Assembly (NCBI GenBank): GCA_039602395.1
Contig: JBCNJP010000007.1
Span: forward strand, 121,368,957-121,432,956
Source of the DNA: Deinandra increscens subsp. villosa
Taxonomy: Eukaryota > Streptophyta > Magnoliopsida > Asterales > Asteraceae
Direction of reading: 5' to 3'
DNA: 64,000 bases
Shown here: positions 1 to 11,555 of the stretch, piece by piece
How positions within the stretch are numbered: position 1 is the stretch's first letter
Layout: each line of letters begins with the position of its first letter
Program-made: the position numbers and the translations under genes
The notes under the pieces: model-generated
The model's input: the letters and a program-made list of their open reading frames with translations, nothing else
What the model was told of the DNA's origin: nothing
Databases searched by the model: none

Positions 1-2371
1 ATTGTCTTTAGCACTAACCACGTGCTTTACATAAACGTTGTGTTAAATTCCCAAAATAGTTCAATTAAAATAAAGGTCTTCACGTGCCATGCCAACCCGC
101 TCCGGATACTCCTTAGCGATCTGCAAAAGTTTAAACCACGCAAGTGTCAACCTAACGGTTGGTGAGTTCACAGTGGGCTTGTCATGCATTGGCCCGGTCT
201 CATAATCATAGTTCGTATCAAAATGTACTTACAAAATATTCATTTGTGAAAAGCAATGCTCGTATTAAATTTTCAGTTTATAAATGGTTTGTCCGTGACC
301 ACGTCATCGGGTATGTACTAGTTCCGTAAAGTTAAAGGACTCAACCGATATCGCGGGTAGCTAATCCGTTGTTCCATGCTCTAAGGAAGTTTGTACCAAA
401 GCTGACTTATTTTGTGGGGGCCGAGCCATCCCGTACAGTGCGGACCAAGTCATCGCGTTTTCTGCCTCCCCCGTGTCCTCTCGGGACCACGGGCAAATAG
501 GCTGATATTGTACCTCCGTGCACTCCCCGTGCCACGGGGCGGAGTTTGTCAAACTCCAGTAGATCTACCCAACATCCCCTCGCTTTCACAAATTAATGGC
601 ACAATTAAGTTGAGGACTTTTAAGTTATAAGGCATCCTTAGAAAACATGTGATATCATATGGTTTAGACTTTAACCTACACTAGCCATATTAAAACAGTT
701 TTCGTTTCAGAAATCGTTTATTCAGAATTCACAAGTGTTCCCATAAAACACTTCAGTTCATCAAGTGGGTGCCAAGCATCCCGTGTTCTTATGTTTATCA
801 GTGAGGTGCCTAGCACTCTCGAGTTTATCAGCATTGTTTTTCGTTAAGTTATTCTGTGTGGCCCATCGGACTCACGGTAAGCGGGTTAGTGACACTCACC
901 TTTGGTTGCACCGCTACACTTCAAGTAAATCCAATATTGTTGTTTAACGAAGACCTAGAACACGTTTAGGTCTTAAGTATTAGTTTCGTGTCTAATCTTT
1001 ACTTAACGTCACTATGGCCCATAACATAGCACGTTGCAACTATGACTCGACATACCGACACACGACACCAATGGTTGATCATAAACAAGGGTTCATTTGA
1101 ATCAGATATCAAACATATTTCATCATGGCAAAATCATGCAAGTCATGGCATAACACTTAAGAAATTTCACAAGTTTGGTTTTTAGGTCAGGTCTTAGTTT
1201 CGCTAGCATAGTTTCGCTAGGCAGTTTCGCTGGGTACACGGGCAGCACTTTCGCTAGGCAATGCCCGGTAACACAGTTTCGCTAGGCTAGTTTCGCCCGA
1301 AACTGCTGACGCAGTTTCGCTAGCCTAGTTTCGCAGGGAAACTGGTTTGAACTTTCGTTCAGGTATTTCGCTCGATAGTTTCGCTCGAGCTGGTCTGGTC
1401 AGGTTCCCGGCGACACTATAGTTTCGCTGGTCAGTGTCGCTGGAAGGATGCACAATTTCGCTACTTAGTTTCGCCCAGAGAACAACAGTTTCGCTGGTCG
1501 CGAAAAACATACGGATTTGCCTAAAAATCAACCTAACAGCTTCTGATCATACATGCAATTCATTATCTAGCATCCCTAGGCATTTACTAGCATAAATCAA
1601 GCAACTTTAACAAGTTTAACATGCATTTTGATCATCAAATCTCTAAAATAGGTTCAAAACCCTAAAATGACCTATTTTGCACAAATCTCTAACATGGATG
1701 GATTTCACACGTAAAGTTACCAACTTTATTACAGATCTAGCATTCTAAAGCATGTATACAGAAGATCAAGCAATATCATGAAGGTTTGAGCATGCTTTAA
1801 GAAGAAAACTCATAGAAAACACATAAAGCATAGTTTTTGGGACTCACGGTTGATTATAGAATCGATAGATGAGATGAGATGATGGTCTAGAGGCTGGGGT
1901 CTTGGTCCTTGGGTGATCTTCTCAGCTGACCAGGAGAGTGTGTGTGTGTTGTTGTGTGGTTTGAGCAAATGAGGCTACTAGGGTTTATAATGTTTATTTA
2001 TATCAGGGGCTAGTTTCGCTGGCAGTTTCGCTGGCTGGCGAAACTGGCTCTGATCTCGGACATACTGATCAGTCTAGCCTGCTACCGGGCGAATCTGTAG
2101 TTTCGCTCGGTAGTTTCGCTGACTACCAAATCTAGGCAATTTTCACATAATCAAGTATTTACAGTTTATCATGCTATACACAATAATAAGTCATGTATTT
2201 AAATCACATTGCACATAATGATAATCAATGATGAACACATAACACATATGGACGGGTTCGGTGATCAACCAAAGGTCGTGGACGTATTCGGCCTAGTTAT
2301 GCATTAGCTACTTATAACGTAACTAACGGGTTTGTCTAACGGAAGTTAACCTTGAAATTCTCGGGTGTCAC
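1..2371 (-). mobile_element. Ty3/gypsy-type LTR, partial (runs off the left edge)
   Basis: Read on the minus strand, this segment opens with TGTGACACCCG at 2371, a start typical of long plant gypsy LTRs. It continues for at least 2.37 kb without a coding frame. The start falls exactly where a copia reverse-transcriptase frame is broken, so it is an insertion boundary. The five bases next to it (2372-2376) are the expected target duplication, but the partner lies outside the window. The LTR carries two clusters of a gtttcgct-like motif, at about 1196-1510 and 2005-2125. The family name is inferred from the terminus and layout; no pol domain is visible here. It could be a solo LTR or one end of a full element. 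Confidence 0.6.
1196..1510. repeat. Degenerate gtttcgct motif cluster
   Basis: About fifteen copies of a gtttcgct or tttcgct core occur at irregular spacing, separated by short GC-richer words. A smaller cluster of about six copies lies at 2005-2125. Both are inside the gypsy-type LTR. On the element's own strand the motif reads agcgaaac. Confidence 0.8.
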
Positions 2372-2981
2372 ATATTGACCCGTCCGCATTCTTCTTGACT
2401 TTGAACAACCACTTGAGACCAATCGGTTTAATCCCTTTCGGTAGTGTCACTAACCTCCACGTATTATTTCGGTGAATTGACTCCAACTCCACTTGCATGG
2501 CCTTGACCCAATCTGGGTTACTCATTGCATCTTTATAGGAGTTCGGTTCGATGTCAGTGAGCAATAACATTGATTCACTGTCATGTAATTTTAGTACAAA
2601 ATCTTTCAAATGACTTGGAGTTTTAACGGGCCTGCCGGATCTTCTAAGTGCTACTGGGCTCAGGTTGTTAGTACCTGGGCTTGTACTTTCAGACTCATTT
2701 GCAAGTTCGGCTGACCCATTGCTTTCTTCTTGACCCGATCCGCTACTTTGATTTCCGTTGTCATCATCGAATTGGGCTGGGTCAAGTCCGGTATTTTCTT
2801 CCAATTCACCACCACTTTGGTAGTTAGGAACAACAAATTCTCCATATTCTTGATTGTTGACCTCTATATTTCCGGAGGCTTTATCCCAGTTCCATTGCTC
2901 TCCTTCGAGAAACTTCACATCCCGACTAATGATGATTTCTTCATTTTGTGGATCGAGTAATCGGTATGCCTTGTACAAGAA
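2372..2981 (-). pseudogene. Ty1/copia polyprotein fragment (integrase end to RT start), truncated
   Basis: On the minus strand this is an open frame of about 200 residues. It runs from the integrase-to-RT spacer (KAYRLLDP, then SRDVKF) through the pre-RT motif RRSGRPVKTPSHLKDF. It then enters the start of reverse transcriptase: NPDWVKAMQVELESIHRNN, then KPIGLKWLFKVKKNADGSI. The frame is cut at that point by the gypsy-type LTR. At its other end, near 2981, copia similarity stops and unrelated sequence begins. Gag, protease, most of integrase and the RT catalytic core are missing, so it is a dead fragment. Confidence 0.88.
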
Positions 2982-3003
2982 CATGAAGACGAAAATCAAC
3001 CGA

Positions 3004-3250
3004 TAATGGATTTAATCTTGTAATTTATTTAATAGTTAGGGGTTTATTAGTAAAGTTTTATTAGGTAGGATTATTTTATTAGGTTTCCTAATTTGTGTGT
3101 AATTAGGTTTCTTGTTTTCCAAGGGTTAGGAATATTATAAATAGGAGTTCTAGGCTAGGGTTTATGTACCTTCAACTTATATTATTAGTCAACGTGTTTT
3201 TTTGTTAAATCCATTATTTGATTATGTTGAAGAGGGCCTGATTTCCAACA
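3004..3250 (+). repeat. 5' LTR of the non-autonomous element
   Basis: This 247-bp repeat starts TAATGGATTTAATC and ends TTTCCAACA. It contains a TATAAATA box at about 3136-3143, a plausible promoter for the element's RNA. It is identical by eye to 4408-4654. Confidence 0.92.
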
Positions 3251-4407
3251 ATTGGTATCAGAGCGAGGGATCAAAAGGAAGAGCCGGAGTAGCAATAGAT
3301 TTGCAGGTTTGCTTTTGGTGTCGTGATCGGTAACGGGGTGTTTTTCGGTCGGAACGACGGGCAAGAACAAACAGGAGCGGAATCGGATTGCAACAGGCGG
3401 CGGCGTAATCAACACAGGTTTCTTTTGTGATCGACATCAACGGAAGCGGGTTGCGAGTTCTTGTTCGATCTCAGAAAAGAGGCGGTGCACGTAAACGGTA
3501 AGGTACCCATTTTGCCGTTTTGATCGTGGTTTAGGATTAATAGAGAAAGGAAGGAAACGTAGCTGGTCATCAAACAAGTAATCAAGTTGTTCGTTTAAAG
3601 TTTAAACGGTGCGGAGATCAATTTATATATTTGGTGTATTTTGCTTGTGAAGGCGGTGACTAAGGTTCTTTTAATTTTTCAAGGAAACTGAAGGTTGTTT
3701 TTGTCTGGGTGACAACCATCAATTCGAACAGAGATATATATTGATTCTAAATTGCAAGTTTTTGTGACGGTTTGTGTCGCAAGAGGTGCTTAAATTGGAA
3801 GACTATTTGTGACGGTGAGTGTCACAAAAGCAACGGAGGTAACAAATTTGTTTGGTTCGTGTATTGTTATTCAAAGAAGAATTCGGCGGTAGGTGGTGGG
3901 TTTGTCATCGGGAATTGGAGGGCTTAACCGAGTCGCGGGAAAAACGGGCGGGAAAGATTCATCAAAGCGGGTGGCTTTGGATCTAGTTCGTTTAGCGGGC
4001 GAAAGAAAACGGTAGAAGCGGGGAGCTTTGTTTTCTTGATCGGTGGAAGAAGCTTCTCGTGTCACAGAAATGTTGCGCGCAAATATGTTCAGTGAGGTAA
4101 CAAACAATAGTCGGTTATGAAGAACTTTGGACGTGATCAAGGTGTTGGTCGGGTGTCCGGGAAAAGTTTAGATGGTTCAAAGAAAAGGATGTCAATATGT
4201 TTGTGGTTGATAGTTCAAGTGTTTGGACAAGTTGTGTGTGTGAATATCCCAAAGGATTTAGAAAATAGGAGTTGCGATTTTGTGTTGGTTGCAACAAAGG
4301 TGTTGATGCAAAGTAAACACATGAGACCGTTGATTAAGGTGGAAGAACTTCGGGTCTTACTCGGTATTCAAGACCTTGGAGGAACATTACAAGATTAAGG
4401 GGGTGAT

Positions 4408-4654
4408 TAATGGATTTAATCTTGTAATTTATTTAATAGTTAGGGGTTTATTAGTAAAGTTTTATTAGGTAGGATTATTTTATTAGGTTTCCTAATTTGT
4501 GTGTAATTAGGTTTCTTGTTTTCCAAGGGTTAGGAATATTATAAATAGGAGTTCTAGGCTAGGGTTTATGTACCTTCAACTTATATTATTAGTCAACGTG
4601 TTTTTTTGTTAAATCCATTATTTGATTATGTTGAAGAGGGCCTGATTTCCAACA
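4408..4654 (+). repeat. 3' LTR of the non-autonomous element
   Basis: This is the second copy of the 247-bp LTR. It directly follows the purine tract and is followed by the target duplication ACCGA. Confidence 0.92.
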
Positions 4655-5216
4655 ACCGATAGCACATACGAAGAGCTTCAGAGCAACATCGATTTGGATT
4701 TGAGAAGCTGAAAACATAATGAGTTAGAGGCGATACCGTGGTTTAGATCTGAGAGGCTGAGATTGAGTAGATTCAAACCAGAGCAATTTGGTTATGGGTT
4801 TCAAAAATGGGAGAAGAGAGAGGGAGTAGATGAGGATAGATTGTCAGATGCTTTTGGTTCAAATTTCGCAAAAGAAAGAGAGTTCTGCGTAACCGGACAA
4901 ATTCGTTTTGGTTTCTTTGTTTCTGCAATCTGCCATCAAAAAGTAAAAAGCAGAGTTGCAAGTAATTGAGCGACGGGCGTGGTAGAAACTAGAAAGCCTA
5001 TGATTTTGAGAGGAGAGACGGGAGGGTTTTGTCAAAAAGAGAGATTTAGATTCAAATTTCAAATTCATTTAATTTCTTTTCTGGCCGCCAATTTGGCTCT
5101 TTTTGCTTTGCTGCTTTGATGAAAGGTTGGAAATTGGAATTGCTTTCTTGACTTGTACATGATGCTTGATGGTTTGTACCTCTTAAAATTTTAAGAGTTT
5201 TAAAAGAGATGCATTA
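4655..5216. other. Promoter/5'UTR-like sequence of unknown origin
   Basis: No convincing gene is visible. Read on the minus strand, the stretch looks like a pyrimidine-rich promoter or leader, with runs such as ctctctcttctccc. Before the non-autonomous LTR element inserted, it was continuous with the 5' side of the truncated copia frame. The junction at about 2981 therefore fused this sequence to copia coding DNA. Confidence 0.35.
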
Positions 5217-8200
5217 TCTACCTATACATTAAACAAAACATATTAGGTTTAGATGGCACTTAACAAGTGTGTCCACATCATCAAGTGGTGATGTGGCATC
5301 CTCTAATCACCCTAAAATCCTAGGTGTAATTTTATAGTTTTTTAGGTTTTTATTAAAAATTTACGGGTTAATAATTTTGTTCTCGCGGATATGGGTGAGA
5401 TCCGTATGAATTCTTGACCCGGATATAAAATGAAAATTCACGCAGTGTCCGCTCATTTGTTTCATAAACTAGGGTTTCAAAATCCAAATCTCTCTCGATC
5501 TCCGCCGGCTTGAAGCCTGATCCGCCAACGATTTCATCGATTTCCGGTGAGTTTTAATCATCTTTGTTATGTATCAATGAGTTTTACGGTATTTGTATGA
5601 GTTTTCTGACTTCAATCGGTATGTTGTTTTGATTCCGGTGGCGGTTGTTTTTACGAATTCGTGTTCATCGCCGCCGCTAATACGTTTCTCCGAATAAAGC
5701 TCCGATCGCGGTGAGTTTTTTCGACTGTCACATACCTCCGATTAGGGTTTCCTTTCAATTCTCTCTGCCCGTTCCGCCGCACACGCAAGCTTTCATCGGA
5801 TCTTCACATTTGTAAGTCAAATAAGTAAGAATCGGTATTCGATTATGTGTTATTTTCAGTTTTTGGTCACATATGTTCTTGATTTTCATCTGGAATTCTT
5901 TGTTTTAGTGGTTCCAGGTCTTCAGATTAGGTGAAAAACCCCACTTTTTTTTATTCCTCATTACGATTGCTTGCCATGGAGCCAAATCCACCTCTATCTC
6001 TAACGATTCCAAACCCTAAGATGGCAGGAATACGCTGGTCAGGTTTGCTCAACATATTCCGTAAAACTTTGAATTGCTCAAGTTCCATAGTAATTTTTCA
6101 TGTTATTTATTTTTTGTTGAAGAGTTCATATTTTGTTATATGACTTTTAGGTCTCATATCTACTTGACATTCTTTGCTTAGGCAGAATTGATGTCTCTTC
6201 CTCTGAGTAACATCAGAGAAATATTAATCTAGATGTTGTTATAGGTTCTCAGGTTCCATGTCGATTCTTTTAACATTCAAATGCTTATATAGTGATAGTA
6301 CTCCTTGATAAATTCTGTGTTTATAGATTTTCTTTTCTGAGCCTTCATTACACTTATGTAGACTGATTTATCTTTATGATTGCAGGCTCATCAGTTTGGA
6401 TACTCATCTGGGTTGTCACCGCTGCTAATAAGAATATTTATGAAAGTAAGTTTAATTTCTTTTCTAAACATTGTGAACATTTTTAATAGTTTTACATTTT
6501 AATAAGGAGTATAGTATCAATCGTTTGAATCAAATATGGATACGATTTGAATTGATAATTTACTACAAATGTCATATATTATCATTCAATTCAAAATTAG
6601 AATTTAAAGTTTAAACGAAAAGCAATTATTAATATTCAAAAGTATTAAACCCAAAATATATGGAATGGTCTTCGGAGCAATGAATACATACCTTTTTTAA
6701 GAAGTCAAATAAATTCTCCGTTGATCGTTGGTCGGTTGAAGACAATTTAGGCCATACGACTATTCAGATGACGATTCAGCAGTTGATCGTTGGTCGTGCG
6801 GTTGAAGTTTAATGGATGGAGGACGATGAAGTTGTTGTTGCCCATAAGTGGATAAATTGTAGAACCGCTTCATGGTTAGATCAAATGTTTTCGTATTTTT
6901 GGTTTTAGGCGTCTTGCAAGTATGCATTTTTTATGATTATCATCTTCATTTTGCTCATCTAATTAATGAATTGTTTGTATTCTTGCAGGGAGCTTTTACC
7001 CATCGGAGTTTTGCACCACATTTTGGTTCGGGAACACCTAAATTGGTATAAGTAAAGATAGATTCGGAATCGGTTTGTGTTAAAAAAACTTAATGACTTC
7101 TTTCTTTTCTATTCGTTGTTTACCTCGATTTCAGTTTACTTTCAGTTTTGTCTATTGATTTGTTAATCGTCTTTTCATACGCAGGGTGCTGCTTTGTCAC
7201 GGTCTTTTTTTAGCAACAGGTGCGATTTCGTAGCTCTTATATTTCAAATTAATTTCTGTTAGGTTTATTCTGGTCTTTTTGGTACATGAATTTGGGTATT
7301 TATGCTTCACCTCACTGAATGTGGAAATTGGTTTTCATTTATGTTTATTTCTGATGGATCAATGTCTATTTGTCTCTAATCGGTTTCTTTTAGGTCAATT
7401 TTGTGTTATCTTCCATTTGAACTTGGGTATTTTGGTTTCAATTTACTACATGCAAATTTTAATCTCAAACTCTTTTACATAAGTATTATAGTTACTGTTG
7501 AAATTAAATCCTATGTCTTACTACTTCCTCAATTGCTATACTATGAAAAGTTGGGTTTTTATTTTAAGTTAATGCTTTTAAACAACGTAAAACCATGAGC
7601 TTATAAAATTATCTTCACATTGCAGTGAACACAATAGCTGGCGTTTTCGTTCCTGAAAAAATCTTTCGTTAGAAAAGTCGTTGCATTTGGATCGGTACAA
7701 GTCATTGAATATGAAGGTACCAATTAATTAAATTGTCCTTTCTAACTACTGATAAGGTCGCAAACTATATTGCATTCATGACATATTACCAGTACTATAA
7801 AATATAAACTAACTATGTCCATGGCTAAATGTGACTACAGGTTTCAGTACTAAGGCATTAGGAATTCGGTTATGTTTACAACTTGATACTAACGAGATGA
7901 TAGTCTAAAAGCAATTGCACAGTGTTATCTCACATAACCTCTATGCCAACAGGTTGACTTTTTTTTTCAAGTGAAGCTTTTTAATTGCAGATATATTATC
8001 TATTAATTCTATTTCTAAAGAATAGTTTCAAATAATATGACATCAAAAGTTAAATAAAATGTGGCATTTGATATGTGATATAGCAGCCTTATAAGTTAGT
8101 TACTAATTATTATCAAAAGTTAGTTACTAATTATATAACTTTTAAGAACACAATGACATCAGTTTCTCTAAGTTTCATATGCCTCTTTTATCTGTTATTT

Positions 8201-10690
8201 TTCTAATTTGAACTCCCACTGAATAGATCATGTTGTGTTCATTTGATTTAAAATAACTGAAGCTGTTTGGTCTTCTACTATGAAACTCATAGATTTGTTT
8301 GGTCTTCTACTATGAAAGTTATGTAGTTTTAACATAAATTTGGCTATTTTTTGTATCCTTTGAATGATAGTTAAAAGTAATTGGAGGCTACATCGGTAGT
8401 GTTTATGGAGTTGGGGTTGTGAGATGAACAGAACATAGGTATTTCTTATATTAAAAAAATATTATGTTGAAGAATGATGGTTCTGATCACTGATAAGTTA
8501 TAATATGACTCTATTTTTTATAAAACCTATATTTTTTTGGTCGATTTCTGGCTAGATTGTTGTTTGGTCATGAGGATTGTTATTTGCAATTGGGATTCAC
8601 AAGCATTTAATCTCATTGCATATTTGTGGTGTGGTCTCCTAAAGTACTGGTAGTAATAAATGTATTAAACTGTTGTAAAAGTGTCTTAGAATTAATAAAA
8701 GAGTTTATATCACGATTTCTCTCCTTGATCGCAACTTCAAAAGGATTCTTCTGTTAAAAAACTATAGTTAAACCATCGGTTTCTCAATTGGTTCATTACT
8801 TCAGTTTTTTTTATCATTTAATCAAGTTATGGTTTTATTATTTGGGTTTTCTGCTCACCCCTGAATTTTGTTGGTTTTTGTTATCCTGAATCTGTGTATT
8901 TTGTATTTATCACAGAATAATGCACACATGAAATTTGTATATTCAGAAATTCAAGTACCCTATTTTTCCTTGCAGGGAAAACGTGAGTACGAGATAACTT
9001 TTACACACTTACTGCTATAGTGTTCTTCGTTCAGGAATAATCGAGTACATTGATTTTGTGTTTGTTCAAAGCTGAACCAAAACTTTGTGGATCTACCGTC
9101 TACGCTCAACCCGAGTTCGAGTAATTAACTACTCTTTTCTTTGGTGTTAGGATGAGCATGGTGGATCTTAGGTATTCCTTGAAACCTTTCAACTTTATGG
9201 TTGTTTTCATAGCGATCGTTGCAACTTCAAGAGTGAGATTGGCTAATCAAGTAATCATCAAGTTTGAACTTCCTATTGCAACTTGAATTTACAGTGACCA
9301 CTGTATAGTGTTTGCATAAAAGTGATTTGTGATTTTGGTTCTAAGTATTTAGGAACAAATAATCACATTTGAACAGTTTGAACTTCCTATTGCAACTTGA
9401 ATTTACAGTGACCACTGTATAGTGTTTGCATAAAAGTGATTTGTGATTTTGGTTCTAAGTATTTAGGAACAAATAATCACATTTGAACAGTTTGAACTTC
9501 CTATTGCAACTTGAATTTACAGTGACCACTGTATAGTGTTTGCATAAAAGTGATTTGTGATTTTGGTTCTAAGTATTTAGGAACAAATAATCACATTTGA
9601 ACAATTAGATATGTGGTGAAGTTTGACACTGCAGAATTGGTTGATCATTTTGTAGGCTTATAACTAACTTAGTATATGATTTCTATTGTAGAGCAAACTT
9701 ATCTTCTAATGCTCCATCAAAGTTCCAAAAGCAATGCAACTAATGACAGGTATGTGAACCCACTTAGTCTATATTTACAAATTCAATCCATTTATACTAA
9801 TATGTTTGATTGATAGTTCTTTTTTTAGAAATTAACTATCAACGGAACATGTCATTCAAATGCCTTGAAAGCCTTAAGTAGTTAATTAGAAAATTTAGAT
9901 TATTATTTTGTTAATCTTTGTGATTATTTGTGAAATGTATGTACATGCAAGTTAACTGTTAAACATGTTTTAACGACACTATGACAGGTAAATAACTGAG
10001 GAAATATCATATATGATGAACATGTTCGTTTGGTTGAACGTGTGGTTGACTTTCGTATTCAAGTGGTAACCACCCCGTGGCTTGAAAAAATGTTCTATTT
10101 TTTTTCTATTTACTTGGGGTATTTTCCTGCATATTATTTTCTTCACTAAATCTACTCGAAAAGTTTTTGATCGTTTAAGTTATTGCATTTTTTTGGTTGT
10201 GCAATTGTAGTTGTATTTATACGAACTTATAATGCTATTTCAGCGAAGGGTTTTTCGTGTTGTTGGGAAGGAAATGACGGAATTGCTAAAAGGGGAGATT
10301 TTTTGTGTGATTTTCTTAAGTTATTATGGGATGAATCTATTAAACGTTTGAGCCGCGACTTTAAAGATCAAATTTACTGGAGCCTTTCACATGTTCTTAT
10401 TGATTATCGCTTTTACATACATTTGTATTTGCTACTCTATTTTATATTTATTTCCTTTTTAGTTTTTTGTATTAATCATTTCAGATTTTATTTCAAATTT
10501 AGTTTCATGTTATAGTTTATTTTATGTTTTTTTATATTACATCGGGTATTTATCTGGTTCATTTGTTACTTCAAGACGGTTGACAAACATTATATTTTGA
10601 ATTTTGTTTTACCAATTCTTTATTCAATACTATGTTTTATTATTTATTTTTACGTTACAGCCCCGTGTATTTACCCGGGTAAGTGGCTAG
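5217..10690 (+). mobile_element. Candidate non-autonomous Helitron carrying exon-like sequence
   Basis: The right end has the Helitron 3' structure: a GC hairpin-like stretch CCCGTGTATTTACCCGGG, then CTAG (10687-10690) followed by T. The best left end is A|TCTACCTATACATTAAAC at 5217, which resembles the start of a second Helitron at 24152. Length would be about 5.5 kb. The right end is firmer than the left. No Rep/helicase coding is visible. Inside are leader-like and exon-like blocks with splice-like borders, for example around 5456-5547, 5976-6043, 6386-6445 and 6990-7045, plus a 114-bp triplication. The first candidate exon has an ATG at 5976. I do not recognise the source gene. Confidence 0.5.
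9261..9602. repeat. Tandem repeat, 3 x 114 bp
   Basis: Three adjacent copies start at 9261, 9375 and 9489, each beginning agtttgaacttcctattgca. By eye they are identical. The array lies inside the candidate Helitron and has no evident coding role. Confidence 0.93.
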
Positions 10691-10973
10691 TATAGTAGTA
10701 TAGATAAATTAGGAAACTAAGTCTAGGTTTTAACTAAAAGTTGCTTAAACAGCCTAATAGCCTATGAAGGCAACATAAGGAGCCACTTTATGTACATCTA
10801 ATTTAAATTTAAAAACATTAAAAACAAAAGAAAACGATTAGTAGAAGATTCGAACGTGAGATATAAAATATGCAAAGCAAAGTCTAAACCGTTTGGACCA
10901 TTTAGGAGTTACTTTCATTGGAAAAATTTTCTAAGTTTTTAATGCAAAGCTTTAGTGGCATTTAAGTAACTAA
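10691..10973. other. AT-rich stretch between Helitron end and MITE
   Basis: I see no gene or recognisable element in this short spacer. Confidence 0.5.
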
Positions 10974-11555
10974 GGGGCCGTTTAGTTGTGAAAAATGTTT
11001 TCATGTTTTCCATTTCTAGTTTTCTAGAAAATGAAATGAGTTTTCCATCTCTAGAAAACACATGAAAATTTTTGAAAACGCGTTCAAATTTAAAAGATGG
11101 AATTTTCATTTTCAAAATTAGAAAACTAGAAAACATGTTCAAATCAACTGTTTTCTATTTGTTTTCTATCTCTACATTTCATTAGATTTCCTTACATATG
11201 ACAAATTAAAGAACAAAAGTATTAAATAAAACACATAAAGTAAAGACAATACATATATAAAAGATTTAACATAATAAGTATTTCTTAACGGAGGAGAGGT
11301 CGAGCGGCTGCGCGTATAAACCCTAGAAAATGAACGCCCCTTTTTCTTTTGTATATATTTGGAAAACGAAAATAGAAATCAGAAAACATTAAAAAAGGTG
11401 TTTTCCAATTTTAGTTAAAATTTAGAAAACACTATTTTCTATTTTCCTGGAAAACGTTTTCTAAAAATACAATTTGAACGCGTTTTCTGTTTTCCTTGTT
11501 TTCTTGGAAAACGGAAATGGAAAACACCTCCTGTTTTTCACAACTAAACGCGCCC
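10974..11555. mobile_element. MITE, probably hAT-like
   Basis: The ends are imperfect terminal inverted repeats: GGGGCCGTTTAGTTGTGAAA on the left, and a matching ttcacaactaaacgcgccc on the right. Subterminal regions on both sides are rich in gttttc/gaaaac words in inverted orientation. The central part, near 11289-11330, is GC-richer and has no coding frame. A target duplication is not clear: aagtaact and aagtattt flank it imperfectly. Assignment to hAT rests on the terminal sequence only. Confidence 0.6.

Larger units (their letters stand above)
3004..4654 (+). mobile_element. Non-autonomous LTR retrotransposon with identical LTRs
   Basis: Two 247-bp direct repeats (3004-3250 and 4408-4654) flank a 1157-bp interior. 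By eye they are identical. A primer-binding site, TGGTATCAGAGC (3253-3264), complementary to plant initiator-Met tRNA, follows the 5' LTR. A purine tract, AAGGGGGTGAT (4397-4407), precedes the 3' LTR. The target duplication ACCGA is perfect (2999-3003 and 4655-4659). LTR ends are TAATGG and CCAACA, so the usual 5' TG has become TA. The interior has no gag, protease, integrase or RT. Size falls between TRIM and LARD elements. The PBS and CCAACA end suggest copia-type mobilisation in trans. Identical LTRs mean recent insertion. Confidence 0.92.

Noticed and set aside
4117..4398. 93-codon open frame inside the non-autonomous LTR element
   Set aside because: It has no gag or pol similarity and runs into the purine tract; a chance frame is more likely.
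10183..10515. 110-codon open frame on the plus strand
   Set aside because: It is hydrophobic, low-complexity translation of AT-rich Helitron sequence with no conserved motif.
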